This document shows positions 11,501 through 22,128 of a DNA stretch of 64,000 nucleotides, piece after piece; positions within the stretch are counted from its first letter, which is position 1; every line of letters begins with the position of its first letter. Position numbers and translations under genes: made by a program. The stretch covers positions 1,297,468 through 1,361,467 of the forward strand of contig NC_054565.1 in assembly GCF_017654505.1 (NCBI RefSeq), read 5' to 3'. The notes beneath the pieces were generated by a model, which had not been told where the DNA came from, made no database searches, and worked only from the letters and a program-made list of their open reading frames with translations. This DNA comes from Polyodon spathula (taxonomy: Eukaryota; Chordata; Actinopteri; Acipenseriformes; Polyodontidae).

Positions 11501-14500
11501 CTGAAGAAAGGCTTCTCTCTGCCGCAGGTTCCCTGGCAAACAAGGTGAAGCGCAAAGACACAATGGCTCTGAAGCTGAACCAACGGCAGCAGGAGGTGAA
11601 TCCGGGGGACAGGGACGGCATTCCCGAGCACAGCAGGGAGCAGTGGGAGGCCTTCCGCACACAGATCGGGACAGCACTTACAAGGTACGGCACCCCTCTA
11701 TGGAGAGTACAGATCCGTCTTTAGATTGGTGTTGTTTTTTTTTTTTTTTTAAGGCACTGGTTTTTTTTTTGTTTGTTTTTTTTAAACCTGTTCACTCTCT
11801 TGCCTGGCCATGCTCACACTCTGTTCATATCCATCTCTGCCTGGCCATGCTGCACACACTCTGTTCATTCCCCCCTGCCTGGCCATGCCTCTGTTCATAT
11901 CCACTCTGCCTGGCCATGCTGCTCACACTCTGTTCATATCCACTCTGCCTGGCCATGCTGCTCACACTCTGTTCATATCCACTCTGCCTGGCCATGCTGC
12001 TCACACTCTGTTCATATCCACTCTGCCTGGCCATGCTGCTCACACTCTGTTCATATCCACTCTGCCTGGCCATGCTGCTCACACTCTGTTCATATCCACT
12101 CTGCCTGGCCATGCTGCTCACACTCTGTTCACACTCTGAATCACACCTGTGGTTAAAACACCTCTGTGATCTGAAGCTGTACACCTTCATGTGAACACAC
12201 ACAATAACAACACTGACTACCTGTTCAGGGTGTTGGCAGCTTCATAAGCATGCACTCTACAGATTTCTTAAGAGCAAGAAGTTGTGGATTCGAGCCAAAG
12301 GCAGGAGACACACCCAGTCTGCCCTGCTGGAACATGTGCAGTGCCTGCTGGCACATATATCAAGGAGTTTTCAATGTGACACCTACTGCCCCCTTGTGCT
12401 GATCATTGAGCACTACAATTAAGTGCAGAACATAATCATTCTTGTGATACTATTCACCTGAAGTTGCAGAATGAAACTGTTGTGCTGTCCATTGAGGTGG
12501 TGTTAATGTGTGCTGTGATTATATGAGATGTTAATGTGTGTGGGGTGCTGTGATTGTATGAGATGTTAATGCGTGTGGGGTGCTGTGATTATATGAGGTG
12601 GTGTTAATATGTGTGGGGTGCTGTGATTATATGAGGTGGTGTTAATATGTGTGGGGTGCTGTGATTATATGAGGTGGTGTTAATGTTGTGTTTTTCCTTC
12701 TTTTAGACGGTTGAGCCAGAGGCCGACTGCTGAAGAGCTGGAGCAGCGGAACATCCTGCAGCGTGAGTGCCGCTTTCCGCGTGGCGTTAGTGACTGCAGT
12801 TTAACGAGCCCTCGTGGCGTTAGTGACTGCAGTTTAACGAGCCCTCGTGGCGTTAGTGACCGCAGTTTAACGAGCCCTCGTGGCGTTAGTGACCGCAGTT
12901 TAACGAGCCCTCGTGGCGTTAGTGACCGCAGTTTAACGAGCCCTCGTGGCGTTAGTGACCGCAGTTTAACGAGCCCTCGTGGCGTTAGTGACCGCAGTTT
13001 AACGAGCCCTCGTGGCGAGAGTGACCGCAGTTTAACGAGCCCTCGTGGCGAGAGTGACCGCAGTTTAACGAGCCCTCGTGGCGATAGTGACTGCAGTTTA
13101 ACGAGCCCTCGTGGCGTTAGTGACTGCAGTTTAACGAGCCCTCGTGGCGAGAGTGACTGCAGTTTAACGAGCCCTCGTGGCTAGAGTGACTGCAGTTTAA
13201 TGAGCCCTCGCCACTCAAGATCTGTTGCTTGGGTATCCCATTTGTAGTTTTAGTTTGATCACCCCTTATTTTATCTAGAAAGATCTGCCTAGCTCTGTAA
13301 GGGAAGCACCATGTATCACTGCTTTTAAAACAAGATTAAAAACACACTGTTATAATAGAGCATTTTTATGCTATAATGATGTTCCTTTTATTCTCTGCCT
13401 TGTTTTACTGTTCTGTGTGTCTTTAGTTTGTATTGCTTTTATTGCATTGTTTTATTAACATTTGTCAATGTTTTATTCATATGAAGTTTTGCAGCAGTTT
13501 TTATTGTGAAAGGCGCTATATTAAAAATAAAGATTATGATTATTATTGTCTTACCATTAAATGCACCATTTGAAATGAGTGGACAGTCGGATGACCAAAC
13601 TGCCTTCCTTTCTCCTGTTCACTGTCTAATCTGTTTGTTTAATTACCTCCAGCAAGAAATGAAGCTGATCGACAGGCAGAAAGACGGGAAATCAAGCGAA
13701 GGCTCACAAGAAAGGTAGGAATGTGGCCGATAGCCTGTGTAACCCAGGGCTTGGTGTAGTGACCCTGTGCTTTTCTAAACTCGGGTGCTGCTGTCTGTAT
13801 AGTGAGTACAGTGGAGTTTGGATTTCTGTTTTCTGTAGTTTGCTAAAGTAAAAGCGGGCTTTCAAAATAATTAGGTACCGTTGTCAGTGCATCCTAGTAC
13901 AGTAAATACCATTGTCAGTGCATCCTAGTACAGTAAACACCATTGTCAGTGCATCCTAGTACAGTAAATACCGTTGTCAGTGCATCCTAGTACAGTGAAC
14001 ACCTTTGTCAGTGCATCCTAGTACAGTGAACACCGTTGTCAGTGCATCCTAGTACAGTGAACACCGTTGTCAGTGCATCCTAGTACAGTGAATACTGTTG
14101 TCAGTGCATCCTAGTACAGTGAACACCTTGTCAGTGCATCCTAGTACAGTGAACACCGTTGTCAGTGCATCCTAGTACAGTGAACACCGTTGTCAGTGCA
14201 TCCTAGTACAGTGAACACCGTTGTCAGTGCATCCTAGTACAGTGAACACCTTTGTCAGTGCATCCTAGTACAGTGAACACCGTTGTCAGTGCATCCTAGT
14301 ACAGTAAATACTGTTGTCAGTGCATCCTAGTACAGTGAATACCGTTGTCAGTGCATCCTAGTACAGTGAATCACCTTGCATCCTAGTCAGTGCATCCTAG
14401 TACAGTGAATACTGTTGTCAGTGCATCCTAGTACAGTGAATACCGTTGTCAGTGCATCCTAGTACAGTAAATACTGTTGTCAGTGCATCCTAGTACAGTA

Positions 14501-17500
14501 AATACCGTTGTCAGTGCATCCTAGTAACTTGCACAATACTGAAACCAGGATTGATTTGATATATGTTTTTGTATATATAGAGATACATACATTGCTGCTA
14601 TATAAAGGAAGGAGCATTAACTAAAAGCCATTTCTCAGCCAGTCTGTCGCAGATTTACAGTTTACACATCAAATCTTAAAGTGAGTTATTTATTTCTACA
14701 GCACCTTTCATGCTACAGCTTTAAAGTCAATAAAAACAAGTGTTACAGTAAAACGAATTCAAACAATCAAAACACATGAGCATGAACAAGCTACAGTATA
14801 GTGAATAAAAAAAAAACATGAATATTCGAGAGAAGAAAATGCATGTAAAAATTACACAATGATTTAGTACCAATATTAAAAGTGTGTTTATAGATATATG
14901 GGTGTAATATCAATACATGCATATAAATGTATTTATAGATCACTCACACCAAAAAGCACAAACCCAGCAGCTTTCTAAGTTAATACGTTATGTGGTGGGT
15001 GTCACTCATTGTATAATGAGTCTCATCTCTGAAGTTTGGGTGAGAGGACCCGGAGCAGAGCTCAGACTGAAAAGGTGTTCCCTCTACAGTAAGAGACACG
15101 ACTTCTTAGAAATCACACACGAAGATTGTACTTGGGGAATAGCTTGAACCCTTTCGCTGCTAGGGCTTTTGGAACCCTCGTGCTAGAGGTTTTTCCTGAA
15201 TTTGGGACTGAATCATTTCAAAGTCAAATTTCTCACAAGTCTCTAAAGGAAACAGGAAAACTATATATTGTTCTTTCAGCACAATCTGAACCTGGGCATA
15301 TCTGGTCAACTAATTGAGATACCACAGGTTAAATATAAAATAAAATGAAAAATAACATTTTCTATGTAACTTTTAAATCCCTGGAAATGTATTTTTTAAC
15401 ATGGCAATCAGACAAATTGTATATGTTTCACATTTGCCAATATGTTGACTGTGTATGAAGAAGAAAAAAAAAATCTAAGAGTTTCTAAAGTAAACATACA
15501 AAAATAGGACACTGCTAAGTTAAATGATCTTTGCGTTTTTCATAGTGTGAACTTTGGGGCACGTAGAAACTATATTTTCAAAAACTAGATACATATAACA
15601 TTCAAACTATGACATTATTTCTGCATGTGACTGCCTTACATATATAAAAAAATACATATTCTGTTTATTTATTTATTTATTTATTTATTTCCCTTGTTTC
15701 TGTATTTGCTGACCCCTCTCGAAAGCCATATACATTGTGAACCTGTAGGCTGTGAGTACACTGGTACTAGACTCCTAAACATGAGGTGATTTAACCCCTC
15801 TTACAATGCATAGAGTATAACATGCCCGATTTTAATTTTCAAAGTTAATATTACACCTCACATTACCAGGCTTATTCCAAGTTGAAAACTTTAAATTGGC
15901 AAGATAACTGTCACAGTGCTAGTCTCAAAAAGTGCTTTACAAAAACTAGAACATTTTATACTTGCAGCCTGTACAATGCCATTGATATAATTGATATACA
16001 TCGCGTTTGGCCCAATATAGGGTACCCTGCAGCAATCAATAGCAATCGATTTAGTTCTGAAAGTAACTGTTGAAAATAAGATTTGCCAAAAGTAGCTCTT
16101 CGGGTCTTCTAAGTGTTGTAGCCATGACGGTGCTCAGATCAAAGCACAATCCTATAGAAATACAGACTTCAGTTGCTGACCTGACTTCCTGGATTTCAGA
16201 CTGAACAACACAGACAAATCCTATGGACCGGTTTAGGCATCAGTCATGATGCATGATTTGATAGACATGACAGGTTCACCATTCACATGTCTTACAATTG
16301 TGGAAGCGATTGGTCACTAACAGCGTGCAGGGCACTGACATGTACTAGATTGCGTGCGGTACAAAATAGGGCAGCTTGTAGCAATCAATAGCGATTTGTT
16401 TAGTTCTGAAAAGAATAGTTGCAAATAAGATCAAGTTTGTCATAATAGCTCCTTGGATCCCCTAAATGTTGTAGCCATCATGAGTTCCTCAGATCAAAGC
16501 ACGACCCACAGTGTAACACAGACTTCAGCTTGCTGACTTGACTTCCTGGATTCCAAACTGAACAACACAGATAACTCCTATAGGCTGATATAGACATCAA
16601 TCATCCACTGTTTGAATGATGTGACCAATACACCATTCACACATTTCTAGAGCTTAAACCCTCCCACACGCTCCATTTCATGAAATGATTGGTTACTCAC
16701 AGCCTGCGGGACAGTGTGATATATTGATGGACGTACACCGTCCCCTAGCACGAAAGGGGTTAAACAAATATTTTTATTTTTGTAAATGCTTGAGTTCAAA
16801 ATCAACAGGAAGCGGCGAGACTGTTTAAAAACAGAATGCAACCAAAGAAACACGTTTTCAAACATTTGTAGCGATTCTGGTTACAATTTCTTCAGAGAAT
16901 CTAGTGTCAAGGGGATAAGAATTCAGAGATAGCGTGGAAGTTAATAGGATGCTGTGTTACAAAAGGTACCAGGTTCATATTTCGTTTTTATTTTTGAAGA
17001 TTGGAATTGGTTGTGGTGGTCTGTGCACAGGAGAAGAGGTACTGGAATGTTGGTTACTGCTCTGTGATTGGTTGATTTGTATGCCCCTCTGTCTCTCTCT
17101 GTTGCAGCTGAGTCAGAGGCCCACAGTAGCAGAGCTGCTGGAGAGGAAGATCTTGCGTTTTCACGAGTATGTGGAGTGCACCAATGCACACGACTATGAC
17201 CGCAGGGCTGACAAGCCGTGGACGAAGCTCACTCCAGCTGATAAAGTACGGGCTCCGTTCGCTCTCTCCAGAGTGCCAGTTTGTGCACTCCCAGCAATGT
17301 GCCCTATAGTTAGGCAAAAATATGTTGCTGGCTGTTGAGTTAAATATGACCATCCTCCTGACTGAAATAACCACAGCACTCTGTGAACCTTCATGGAGTA
17401 TTCTGTTTCTATAACAAGTACAATGTAGGGAAAAGAATGTATCTTTGAACCGAAATTAAACTACTGAATTCAGAGAATCTGTGATTTGCCCGGTGATTCT

Positions 17501-18169
17501 GTTATTGGATGTGAAAGAATGCAAAATGAATTCCAAAATGAGATCCATTTAAAAAATAAAATTATTCACTCTGCAGCATCAATTATGAAATAGTTATTCT
17601 ATGATGGCTCTCAACTCTCAATATTTCATCATAAAGATGAGAGGGTTATCGCTATAACTTGTGTAAAATGACAAATTGCACATCCTGTTTCATTTTATGT
17701 TTTCTTGGCTTTTTCCCTCCTGCAGGCTGCGATCCGAAAGGAGCTCAATGAATTCAAAAGCTCAGAAATGGAAGTTCATGAGAAAAGTAGGATATATACA
17801 AGGTGAAGAACTCTCTAAAAATCCAGCATTTTATCATGAGCCCTGTGTAGAAATAAGACATGTTGCTGTAATATCTCACACCAGACCACAGCTGAGATGG
17901 TCAGTGAGACAACATTGATTATCCAATACAGGATTGTCTCAGGGGTGAATCTGAAGAAGAGGCACAGATCGTATTTAGTGTTTTGAACACTTCAGTAAAG
18001 TGGGAAAACATATTGGCAAGGCAGCCCAACAGCAGGTGAAGGGTCTTTGTAAGGTCACTAATGTTTGTCAAGACCTCCTCAATAAGGTCTACCCTGTATT
18101 GAGTTTAAATGCGTTTTTACACATCTTATATATTTCCTTTTCTTGGTTTTCAGGTTTCATCGGCCTTAG
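2997..18169 (+). CDS. phactr4: Phosphatase and actin regulator 4 (3' ten exons, partial)
   Basis: PHACTR4 binds G-actin through RPEL repeats and protein phosphatase 1 through its C-terminus, and acts at the cell periphery on PP1 and cofilin signalling. Exons with consistent GT-AG junctions: 2997-3716, 4839-5171, 9206-9632, 10896-11143, 11528-11684, 12707-12762, 13653-13714, 17108-17245, 17726-17802, 18154-18169. With one base from a missing upstream exon they give 744 codons plus a stop. Segments recalled from the human protein are visible: [107 protein letters not shown] and [14 protein letters not shown]. The first RPEL repeat and start codon lie upstream of the window. Human PHACTR4 is about 700 residues in total, so this copy is longer, mainly through the tandem repeat in its first visible exon. 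PHACTR1-3 share the C-terminus, but the middle and the RCC1 neighbour favour PHACTR4. Confidence 0.94.
3080..3716 (+). repeat. 72-bp minisatellite inside PHACTR4 coding exon
   Basis: About nine 72-bp units keep one reading frame (72 = 24 codons). The central copies differ by only a few bases, which indicates recent unequal exchange or slippage within coding DNA. The next exon opens with [13 protein letters not shown], which resembles another unit. Confidence 0.9.
4839..5171 (+). CDS. phactr4: PHACTR4 proline-rich exon
   Basis: The acceptor is ctgagcag and the donor gtgagt; phase 1 to phase 1. It encodes a Ser/Pro-rich linker ending in [21 protein letters not shown], equivalent to human AKQPPIPPPKPAHRNSNP. 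The PPPKP stretch is a possible SH3 or EVH1 ligand. Its first residues, [12 protein letters not shown], echo the tandem repeat of the previous exon. Confidence 0.92.
5337..6334. mobile_element. Non-autonomous hAT-like element in PHACTR4 intron
   Basis: The left end CAGTGTTCCCTCTGAGCTG and the right end, whose reverse complement is CAATGTTCCCTCTAACTTTG, form imperfect terminal inverted repeats of hAT (Charlie) type. The flanks GTTACAGG and CTCACAGG match at 6 of 8 positions, as expected for an old 8-bp target duplication. No transposase frame is recognised. Confidence 0.65.
6343..8445. other. PHACTR4 intron, no recognised element
   Basis: Unique-looking intron sequence. A 23-nt stretch at 7999-8021 is flanked by good splice signals but breaks the frame (see findings). 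Confidence 0.5.
8447..8539. repeat. (TA)n microsatellite
   Basis: About 45 uninterrupted TA dinucleotides after a short GT run, inside the long PHACTR4 intron. Confidence 0.98.
9206..9632 (+). CDS. phactr4: PHACTR4 central exon
   Basis: The acceptor is cctgtcacag and the donor gtgagt; phase 1 in, phase 2 out. It reads [28 protein letters not shown] at the start and [24 protein letters not shown] then [11 protein letters not shown] at the end. All of these align with human PHACTR4, and the middle is proline-rich ([14 protein letters not shown]). Confidence 0.94.
9800..10715 (+). mobile_element. L2-type LINE 3' fragment
   Basis: Translations show the C-terminal part of an L2-like reverse transcriptase protein: [44 protein letters not shown] and LIQNAAARI. 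In another frame follow [20 protein letters not shown] and [16 protein letters not shown]. The frame change near 10175 and later stops mean it is dead. The 3' end GTGAAAGGCGCTATATTAAA is typical of fish L2. Confidence 0.85.
10896..11143 (+). CDS. phactr4: PHACTR4 acidic exon with poly-Glu tract
   Basis: The acceptor is gtgctcag and the donor gtgagt. The exon begins [16 protein letters not shown] and ends [19 protein letters not shown], matching the acidic region before [10 protein letters not shown] in human. A pure GAG run at about 11017-11068 encodes 17 consecutive glutamates and is probably length-polymorphic. Confidence 0.93.
11528..11684 (+). CDS. phactr4: PHACTR4 exon with degenerate RPEL
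   Basis: The acceptor is gccgcag and the donor gtacgg. It encodes [20 protein letters not shown], followed by [29 protein letters not shown] occupies the place of the first C-terminal RPEL of the family, but the RP..EL core is missing here as in human PHACTR4. Actin binding by this unit is therefore doubtful. Confidence 0.93.
11788..12139 (+). repeat. 39-bp minisatellite in PHACTR4 intron
   Basis: The unit contains CTGTTCATATCCACTCTGCC and TGGCCATGCTGCTCACA, period 39, about eight copies with the first few truncated. The period is a multiple of three, so frames stay open by chance. Confidence 0.92.
12490..12690 (+). repeat. Short GT-rich tandem repeat in PHACTR4 intron
   Basis: About five copies of a 35-39 bp unit containing GGGGTGCTGTGATTATATGA and GTTAATGTGTG. 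It ends just before the polypyrimidine tract of the RPEL exon at 12707. Confidence 0.85.
12707..12762 (+). CDS. phactr4: PHACTR4 RPEL exon (RPTAEEL)
   Basis: A 56-nt exon with acceptor cttttag and donor gtgagt. It encodes [18 protein letters not shown], a complete RPEL core that binds G-actin. An unspliced transcript would read in frame into the 33-bp array that starts 20 nt after the donor. Confidence 0.93.
12783..13210 (+). repeat. 33-bp minisatellite beside RPEL exon
   Basis: Thirteen copies of a 33-bp unit containing GTTAGTGACCGCAGTTTAAC and GAGCCCTCGTG. The array starts 20 nt after the donor of the exon ending 12762. It stays open in the frame of that exon until a TAG at 13182-13184. 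Confidence 0.93.
13270..13545 (+). mobile_element. L2-type LINE 3' tail
   Basis: Closely similar to the 3' end of the L2 copy at 10455-10715 (CTAGCTCTGTAAGGGAAGCA to AAAGGCGCTATATTAAAA). Only the 3' untranslated end remains. Confidence 0.85.
13653..13714 (+). CDS. phactr4: PHACTR4 inter-RPEL linker exon
   Basis: A 62-nt exon with acceptor acctccag and donor gtagga. It encodes (P)[20 protein letters not shown], the basic helical linker between consecutive RPEL repeats. It ends in phase 0, matching the next exon. Confidence 0.93.
13877..14526 (+). repeat. 31-bp minisatellite in PHACTR4 intron
   Basis: About 21 copies of a unit containing TTGTCAGTGCATCCTAGTAC then AGTGAACACCG, period 31, with point variants (AAATACC, GAATACT). 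Confidence 0.95.
15149..16759. mobile_element. piggyBac-like non-autonomous element
   Basis: The left end CCCTTTCGCTGCTAGGG and the right end CCCTAGCACGAAAGGGG are inverted copies. The right flank is TTAA, the left flank TGAA, i.e. a decayed TTAA. Inside, two diverged direct repeats of about 340 bp lie at about 16020-16345 and 16370-16715 (both with AGCAATCAATAGC and CTTCCTGGATT). No transposase frame is seen. Confidence 0.6.
17108..17245 (+). CDS. phactr4: PHACTR4 last RPEL and start of PP1-binding region
   Basis: The acceptor is ctgttgcag and the donor gtacgg; exactly 46 codons. It encodes [18 protein letters not shown], the strongest RPEL, then [28 protein letters not shown]. The latter is the conserved segment leading into the PP1-binding C-terminus. 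Confidence 0.95.
17726..17802 (+). CDS. phactr4: PHACTR4 penultimate exon, PP1-binding
   Basis: The acceptor is tcctgcag and the donor gtgaag; phase 2 out. It encodes [20 protein letters not shown] and then SRIYT, the C-terminal PP1-contact region of the family. If the donor is not used, the frame stops at 17804-17806 and the final four residues FHRP are lost. Confidence 0.93.
18154..18169 (+). CDS. phactr4: PHACTR4 terminal coding micro-exon (FHRP stop)
   Basis: The 16-nt coding part follows acceptor ttttcag. Its first base completes an Arg codon, then TTT CAT CGG CCT TAG gives FHRP and stop. The family ends in R-F/Y-H-R-P, so this tiny coding end is well supported despite its length. The 3' UTR continues downstream, but its end is not clear. 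Confidence 0.9.
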
Positions 18170-18284
18170 CGTCCCCGATATTGGGAATCTAGCACTTACT
18201 GTTTAAGTCCTGCAAGGTATTGCAGAGACTTTGTGCTCCCTACGGGACTGCCGCTCTGAATGTACTTCATCAGGAATCCTGGAA

Positions 18285-18285
18285 C

Positions 18286-18338
<53 letters not shown>

Positions 18339-18340
18339 GA
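18285..18340 (+). repeat. (AAT)n microsatellite
   Basis: About 18 AAT units shortly after the PHACTR4 stop codon, probably in the 3' UTR. Confidence 0.97.
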
Positions 18341-20027
18341 CAAAGAAGAAGAGTAATAGAAAGAAGATGCAGTATTTCACCCACAAACTGGGTGACTGTG
18401 TGCCAAGGCAGCGGAAGGAGAGGGAAGGTTTGAATTCAAGACCTCTCTGCTCGGTGATCTGCATTCCTGCTGGAGAAATTGGCCTCAACGCTCTGCCTTC
18501 TTCCTCAGAAATGATGCCTGTTTGCCTCTACTATGTACAGAACATTAGATTTTTTTATTGTATTGTATTTTATCTTTTTTTTTTTCCATTTGGAATGATC
18601 AGGGAAAAAAAAAAAATCTAACAAAATGGACCTTAATGTCTCCTAACCGTTCACTGGAAATGCTTGTATATAAACTGCTGTAGTGTTTCATAGCAGGATA
18701 ACCTATGGAAAATAGTAATAATAATGTTGCAAATATTCCTATTGCACAAACATTAGTTTAAGTAAGACCCATCTCTAATTTGGGGGTTGGTTTTTTTTGC
18801 GTCACTACTGGCCAACAGTTGAGAATTTTAGGTGGATTATAAAGGCTTCTGCCACAGCACAAAGTTTCTACAGAGCAACTGGTTGCATTTCTTCATGCTG
18901 TACAGCTGGATTCTTCCAGTCTTAATTGTAGTCCTTGATATCAGCTCAGATACTAACTAATCACATGATTAGTGAGATAACCGCTATTTAAATGATCCCA
19001 CACAACTACCCCCGAAGAACCTCCCCCCTGTATCATTGGAAGAGGACGGCTCCTTAAATACACATAAACACACTATGTAGTAGATTGACATTCAGGGTAT
19101 AGACACACAACACCACAGCCCACTTTGAGATTGACAGGGAGAATCATTTCGGCAGGAACTTTTGTTCCTTTTGTTTCCTTTAGTTTTTGTTTGGCCAGTA
19201 GGAAGTCGATTCCCCCTCCTTTGCTGTATAGAATTGTTTCTGCACATGAAATTCATTGCGCTGTATATCTTGTCTTCCTATCTTACACAAAAAATGAAAA
19301 TAATTTTAAATATATTTAAAAAATAAGTATTATAGGGATTTTTTTAAGTAAAAAATATCTGACAATGAATTAGACACTACTACTGGAACTGGTAGCTAAT
19401 GGGTGCCTGCTCTGTATTTTATCTCATGGATGCATTTTTTTTTTTTTTTGAAATATGCTACAGAATTTTAGCAAGACCTCTTGGAAATGTAAAAGCTGTT
19501 GCAGAATTTAATTAAACACTTATTAAAATACAAGTTTCTTTGTAACGGCTGTTTAAATATAATTGCTGTGTTTGATTTAACAATCTTTTTTTTTTTATTA
19601 AAGAAGTATTAATGCTTATTCCAGAAAAATTGGTTCTAAAGACACAGGTTTGATTTATGGTGAAGATGGGTGGCATATTAGTATTGCACAGGCTGCAGGG
19701 TGCTAACTGGTGTGCATGCCTGTTGTGTATTGTATCTCAACAATGTATCTCTTTTTTTTAATCTGCAGAATGTTAGCAACACCTCTTCACCTATACACAG
19801 CGCAACACTAATATGCTTCCCCTCTCCAGAATCAACTCTAGGGCTCCTTTTAAAAGCATTCTTTTGCTGGAATTGTCAAATGTAATTGAAATAGCTTTTT
19901 AATTTTACGTTTGACTTCCTATTTTATGATATTTACTTCTCATTCAGATTGATTCAGAGCTCGGGCTCCAATATTTACTTCCCATTTTGCTTTGTCTGTC
20001 TGGAGTTAGCTTTGAGGAAGAGAGAGC
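18341..20027. other. PHACTR4 3' UTR and intergenic sequence
   Basis: AT-rich sequence without recognised exons. ATTAAA motifs near 19510 and 19595 are possible but unproven poly(A) signals. Confidence 0.4.
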
Positions 20028-20375
20028 ATAAGAAATTCTAGAACAAGAAAAGGCCATTCGGCCCACCTATGCTCTCACGCCTGGTCCGGTAGAACTCGGG
20101 AGAGGAAAAACAAACACTAACCAGGTTAGTAGAGGGAATGAAACCTCTGGGAATCTGGCTGTACGGACCACCCTTCCTCAGGCTGCTCGCTAAAGGTCTT
20201 TATTGTGGTCACAGGGAGGGTTATACAGTATTGTTCATGACAGCATTCAGTCTACTCTGGAAGGATCCGATAGTCTCTGCTTCGACAACTGTCCGGCAGA
20301 CTGTTCCAATGGTTCACCACCCTTTCTATAAAAAAAAGCTCCTTCTCCCCTCAGTTCTGAAAAATAGCAGGAGTG
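20028..20375 (-). mobile_element. CR1-like LINE tail, inverted
   Basis: AGAACAAGAAAAGGCCATTC followed by GGCCCACC is an inverted version of the LINE 3' end seen at 21125-21170. Sequence inward (TGTTCCAATGG, CTCCTTCTCC) fits the same family. It abuts a plus-oriented copy. Confidence 0.5.
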
Positions 20376-21175
20376 GCAAATGCCATTGCAGCAGCAAAAA
20401 TATCTAGACAGCATTGGACAGACATGGCAAATTACATTTAATAGAGAAAAGTGTAAGGTACTGCACGCAGGCAATACAAATTTGCATTATAAATACCGTA
20501 TGGGAGATGAAGAAGGAATCTATGAAAAAGACCTAGGAGTTTATGTTGACTCAGAAATGTCTTCATCTAGACAATGTGGGGAAGCTATAAAAAAGGCCAA
20601 CAAAATGATTGGATATATGATGAAAAGTGTTTAAATCAAGGGAAGTAATGTTAAAACTTTACATTAGTAAGACCTCATCGAGAATACTGTGTGCAGTTTT
20701 GGTCACCTCGCTACAAAATGGATATTGCTGCTCTAGAAAGAGTGCAAAGAAGAGCAACCAGAATTATTCTGGGTTTAAAAGACATGTCATATGCAGACAG
20801 GCTAAAAGAATTGAATCTATTCAGTCTTGAATAAAGACGACGACACGACAATCTGATTCAAGCATTAAAAATTCTAAAAGGTATTGACAATGTTGACCCA
20901 AGGGACTTTTTCGACCTGAAAAAAGAAATAAGGATCAGGGGGTCACAAGTGGAGATTAGACAAACGGGCATTCAGAACAGAACATAGGAGGCACTTTTTT
21001 ACACAGAAACGTGAGTGTCTGGAACCAACTCCCCAGTAATGTTGTTGAAGCTGACACCCTGGGATCCTTCAAGAAGCTGCTTGATGAGATTCTGAGATTA
21101 ATAAGCTACTAACAACCAAACGAGCAAGATGGGCCGAATGGCCTCCTCTTGTTTGTAAACTTTCTTATGTTCTAA
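20376..21175 (+). mobile_element. CR1-like LINE 3' fragment
   Basis: Broken frames encode the C-terminal reverse transcriptase region: EKCKVLHAGN, YEKDLGVYVDSEMSSSRQCG, KKANKMIGYM, then [17 protein letters not shown] and [14 protein letters not shown]. The end is AACGAGCAAGATGGGCCGAA and continues to TTTCTTATGTTCT. Frameshifts and stops make it dead. Related copies lie at 43340, 45375 (inverted) and 52030. Confidence 0.85.
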
Positions 21176-21699
21176 TTGTGTTACAGGCTGTCCTGTGCCC
21201 GTAATTGCCCCTGTAATAATTGCCCCTTGATAATGAAGTGTGGGAAACACTAGTACCCCAGGCACCCCACCTTCAATAGACCAGGCCGTGCACCAGTGTG
21301 GGGTCGTTGCTTTGGCCCCATAGTATGTCTGTGCTTGAGGCCCACTGGTCCGGTATATTGAGAGGGGCTGGAGTAACCTCACCCTCTTTGTAACACTGCG
21401 TACCAACTCCCATTGATTTGATTTGTTACCATTCTCCCACCAGACCCCAGCCTTGTCTCATTAATGCTCCCCCCATTTTCTGATCTGTCTCTCTTTGTTA
21501 GTTTCTTGGACAAAAAAGGAGGGAAAACATCAGCAATCATGTCCCTTTATTTCTTTTCTGCCACGTTTACGTGTGCGGTCAAGACTCCCATTGATTTAAC
21601 CAATTCTTTGTAGTTTGGCTAGTCTCGGCCGAGAACGGTATGGCAACAGGGCAGGGGCAGCAACTCTACCCCAGCTGGGGACCAGCCTTGGCCTCCATG

Positions 21700-21860
21700 G
21701 ATAGAAGGCAAGGTTGCCCATTGGGGTTGGCAGTCTAGGAGGTCTCGGACCCGGTGTTGTGGGTGGAGCGTGAGAGAAGAATTGGTGCTCGGCTGCTCCT
21801 GTGAACCGGAGCGGTGAGTAGGGAGTCTTCGAAATCCTTGGCCAGTTTCACAGCATCTTC
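21700..21860 (-). mobile_element. Gypsy gag remnant (SCAN-like)
   Basis: The minus strand reads HNPDTLEDAVKLAKDFEDSL, resembling the SCAN-like part of fish Gypsy gag. It is short and isolated. Confidence 0.4.
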
Positions 21861-22128
21861 CAGGGTGTCAGGGTTGTGGCTTCTGGGCGGGGTTTAGCCA
21901 GTCACACAACTTCTGCACTAGTTGCAGTTGAATTAACCGCCTGTCAAACTCCATGTTTTTTTGCTGACTGTTGGGGGGGCGACTTTATTGTCGCTTGTGG
22001 GCCGGATGTGGCCCGCGGGCCACCAGTTGAAGAGGCCTGGTTTATGGGGTCCTGGATGTTGTCACTTTCATTCTCTTGATGTTGGTTGTGATCTTTAAAT
22101 TTTGAAGTGGCTCAAATTTGTTTGATGT

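Noticed and set aside
12246..12310. tRNA-like B box (GTGGATTCGAGCC)
   Set aside because: No convincing A box or cloverleaf stems; at most a decayed SINE.
13877..14526. CRISPR-like regular repeats
   Set aside because: The units are contiguous without unique spacers and lie in a vertebrate intron; they are minisatellites. The same holds for the other arrays.
21960..22045. hAT-like terminal sequence (GGCCCGCGGGCCACCAGTTG)
   Set aside because: The motif resembles known transposon ends, but I could not find the matching opposite end.
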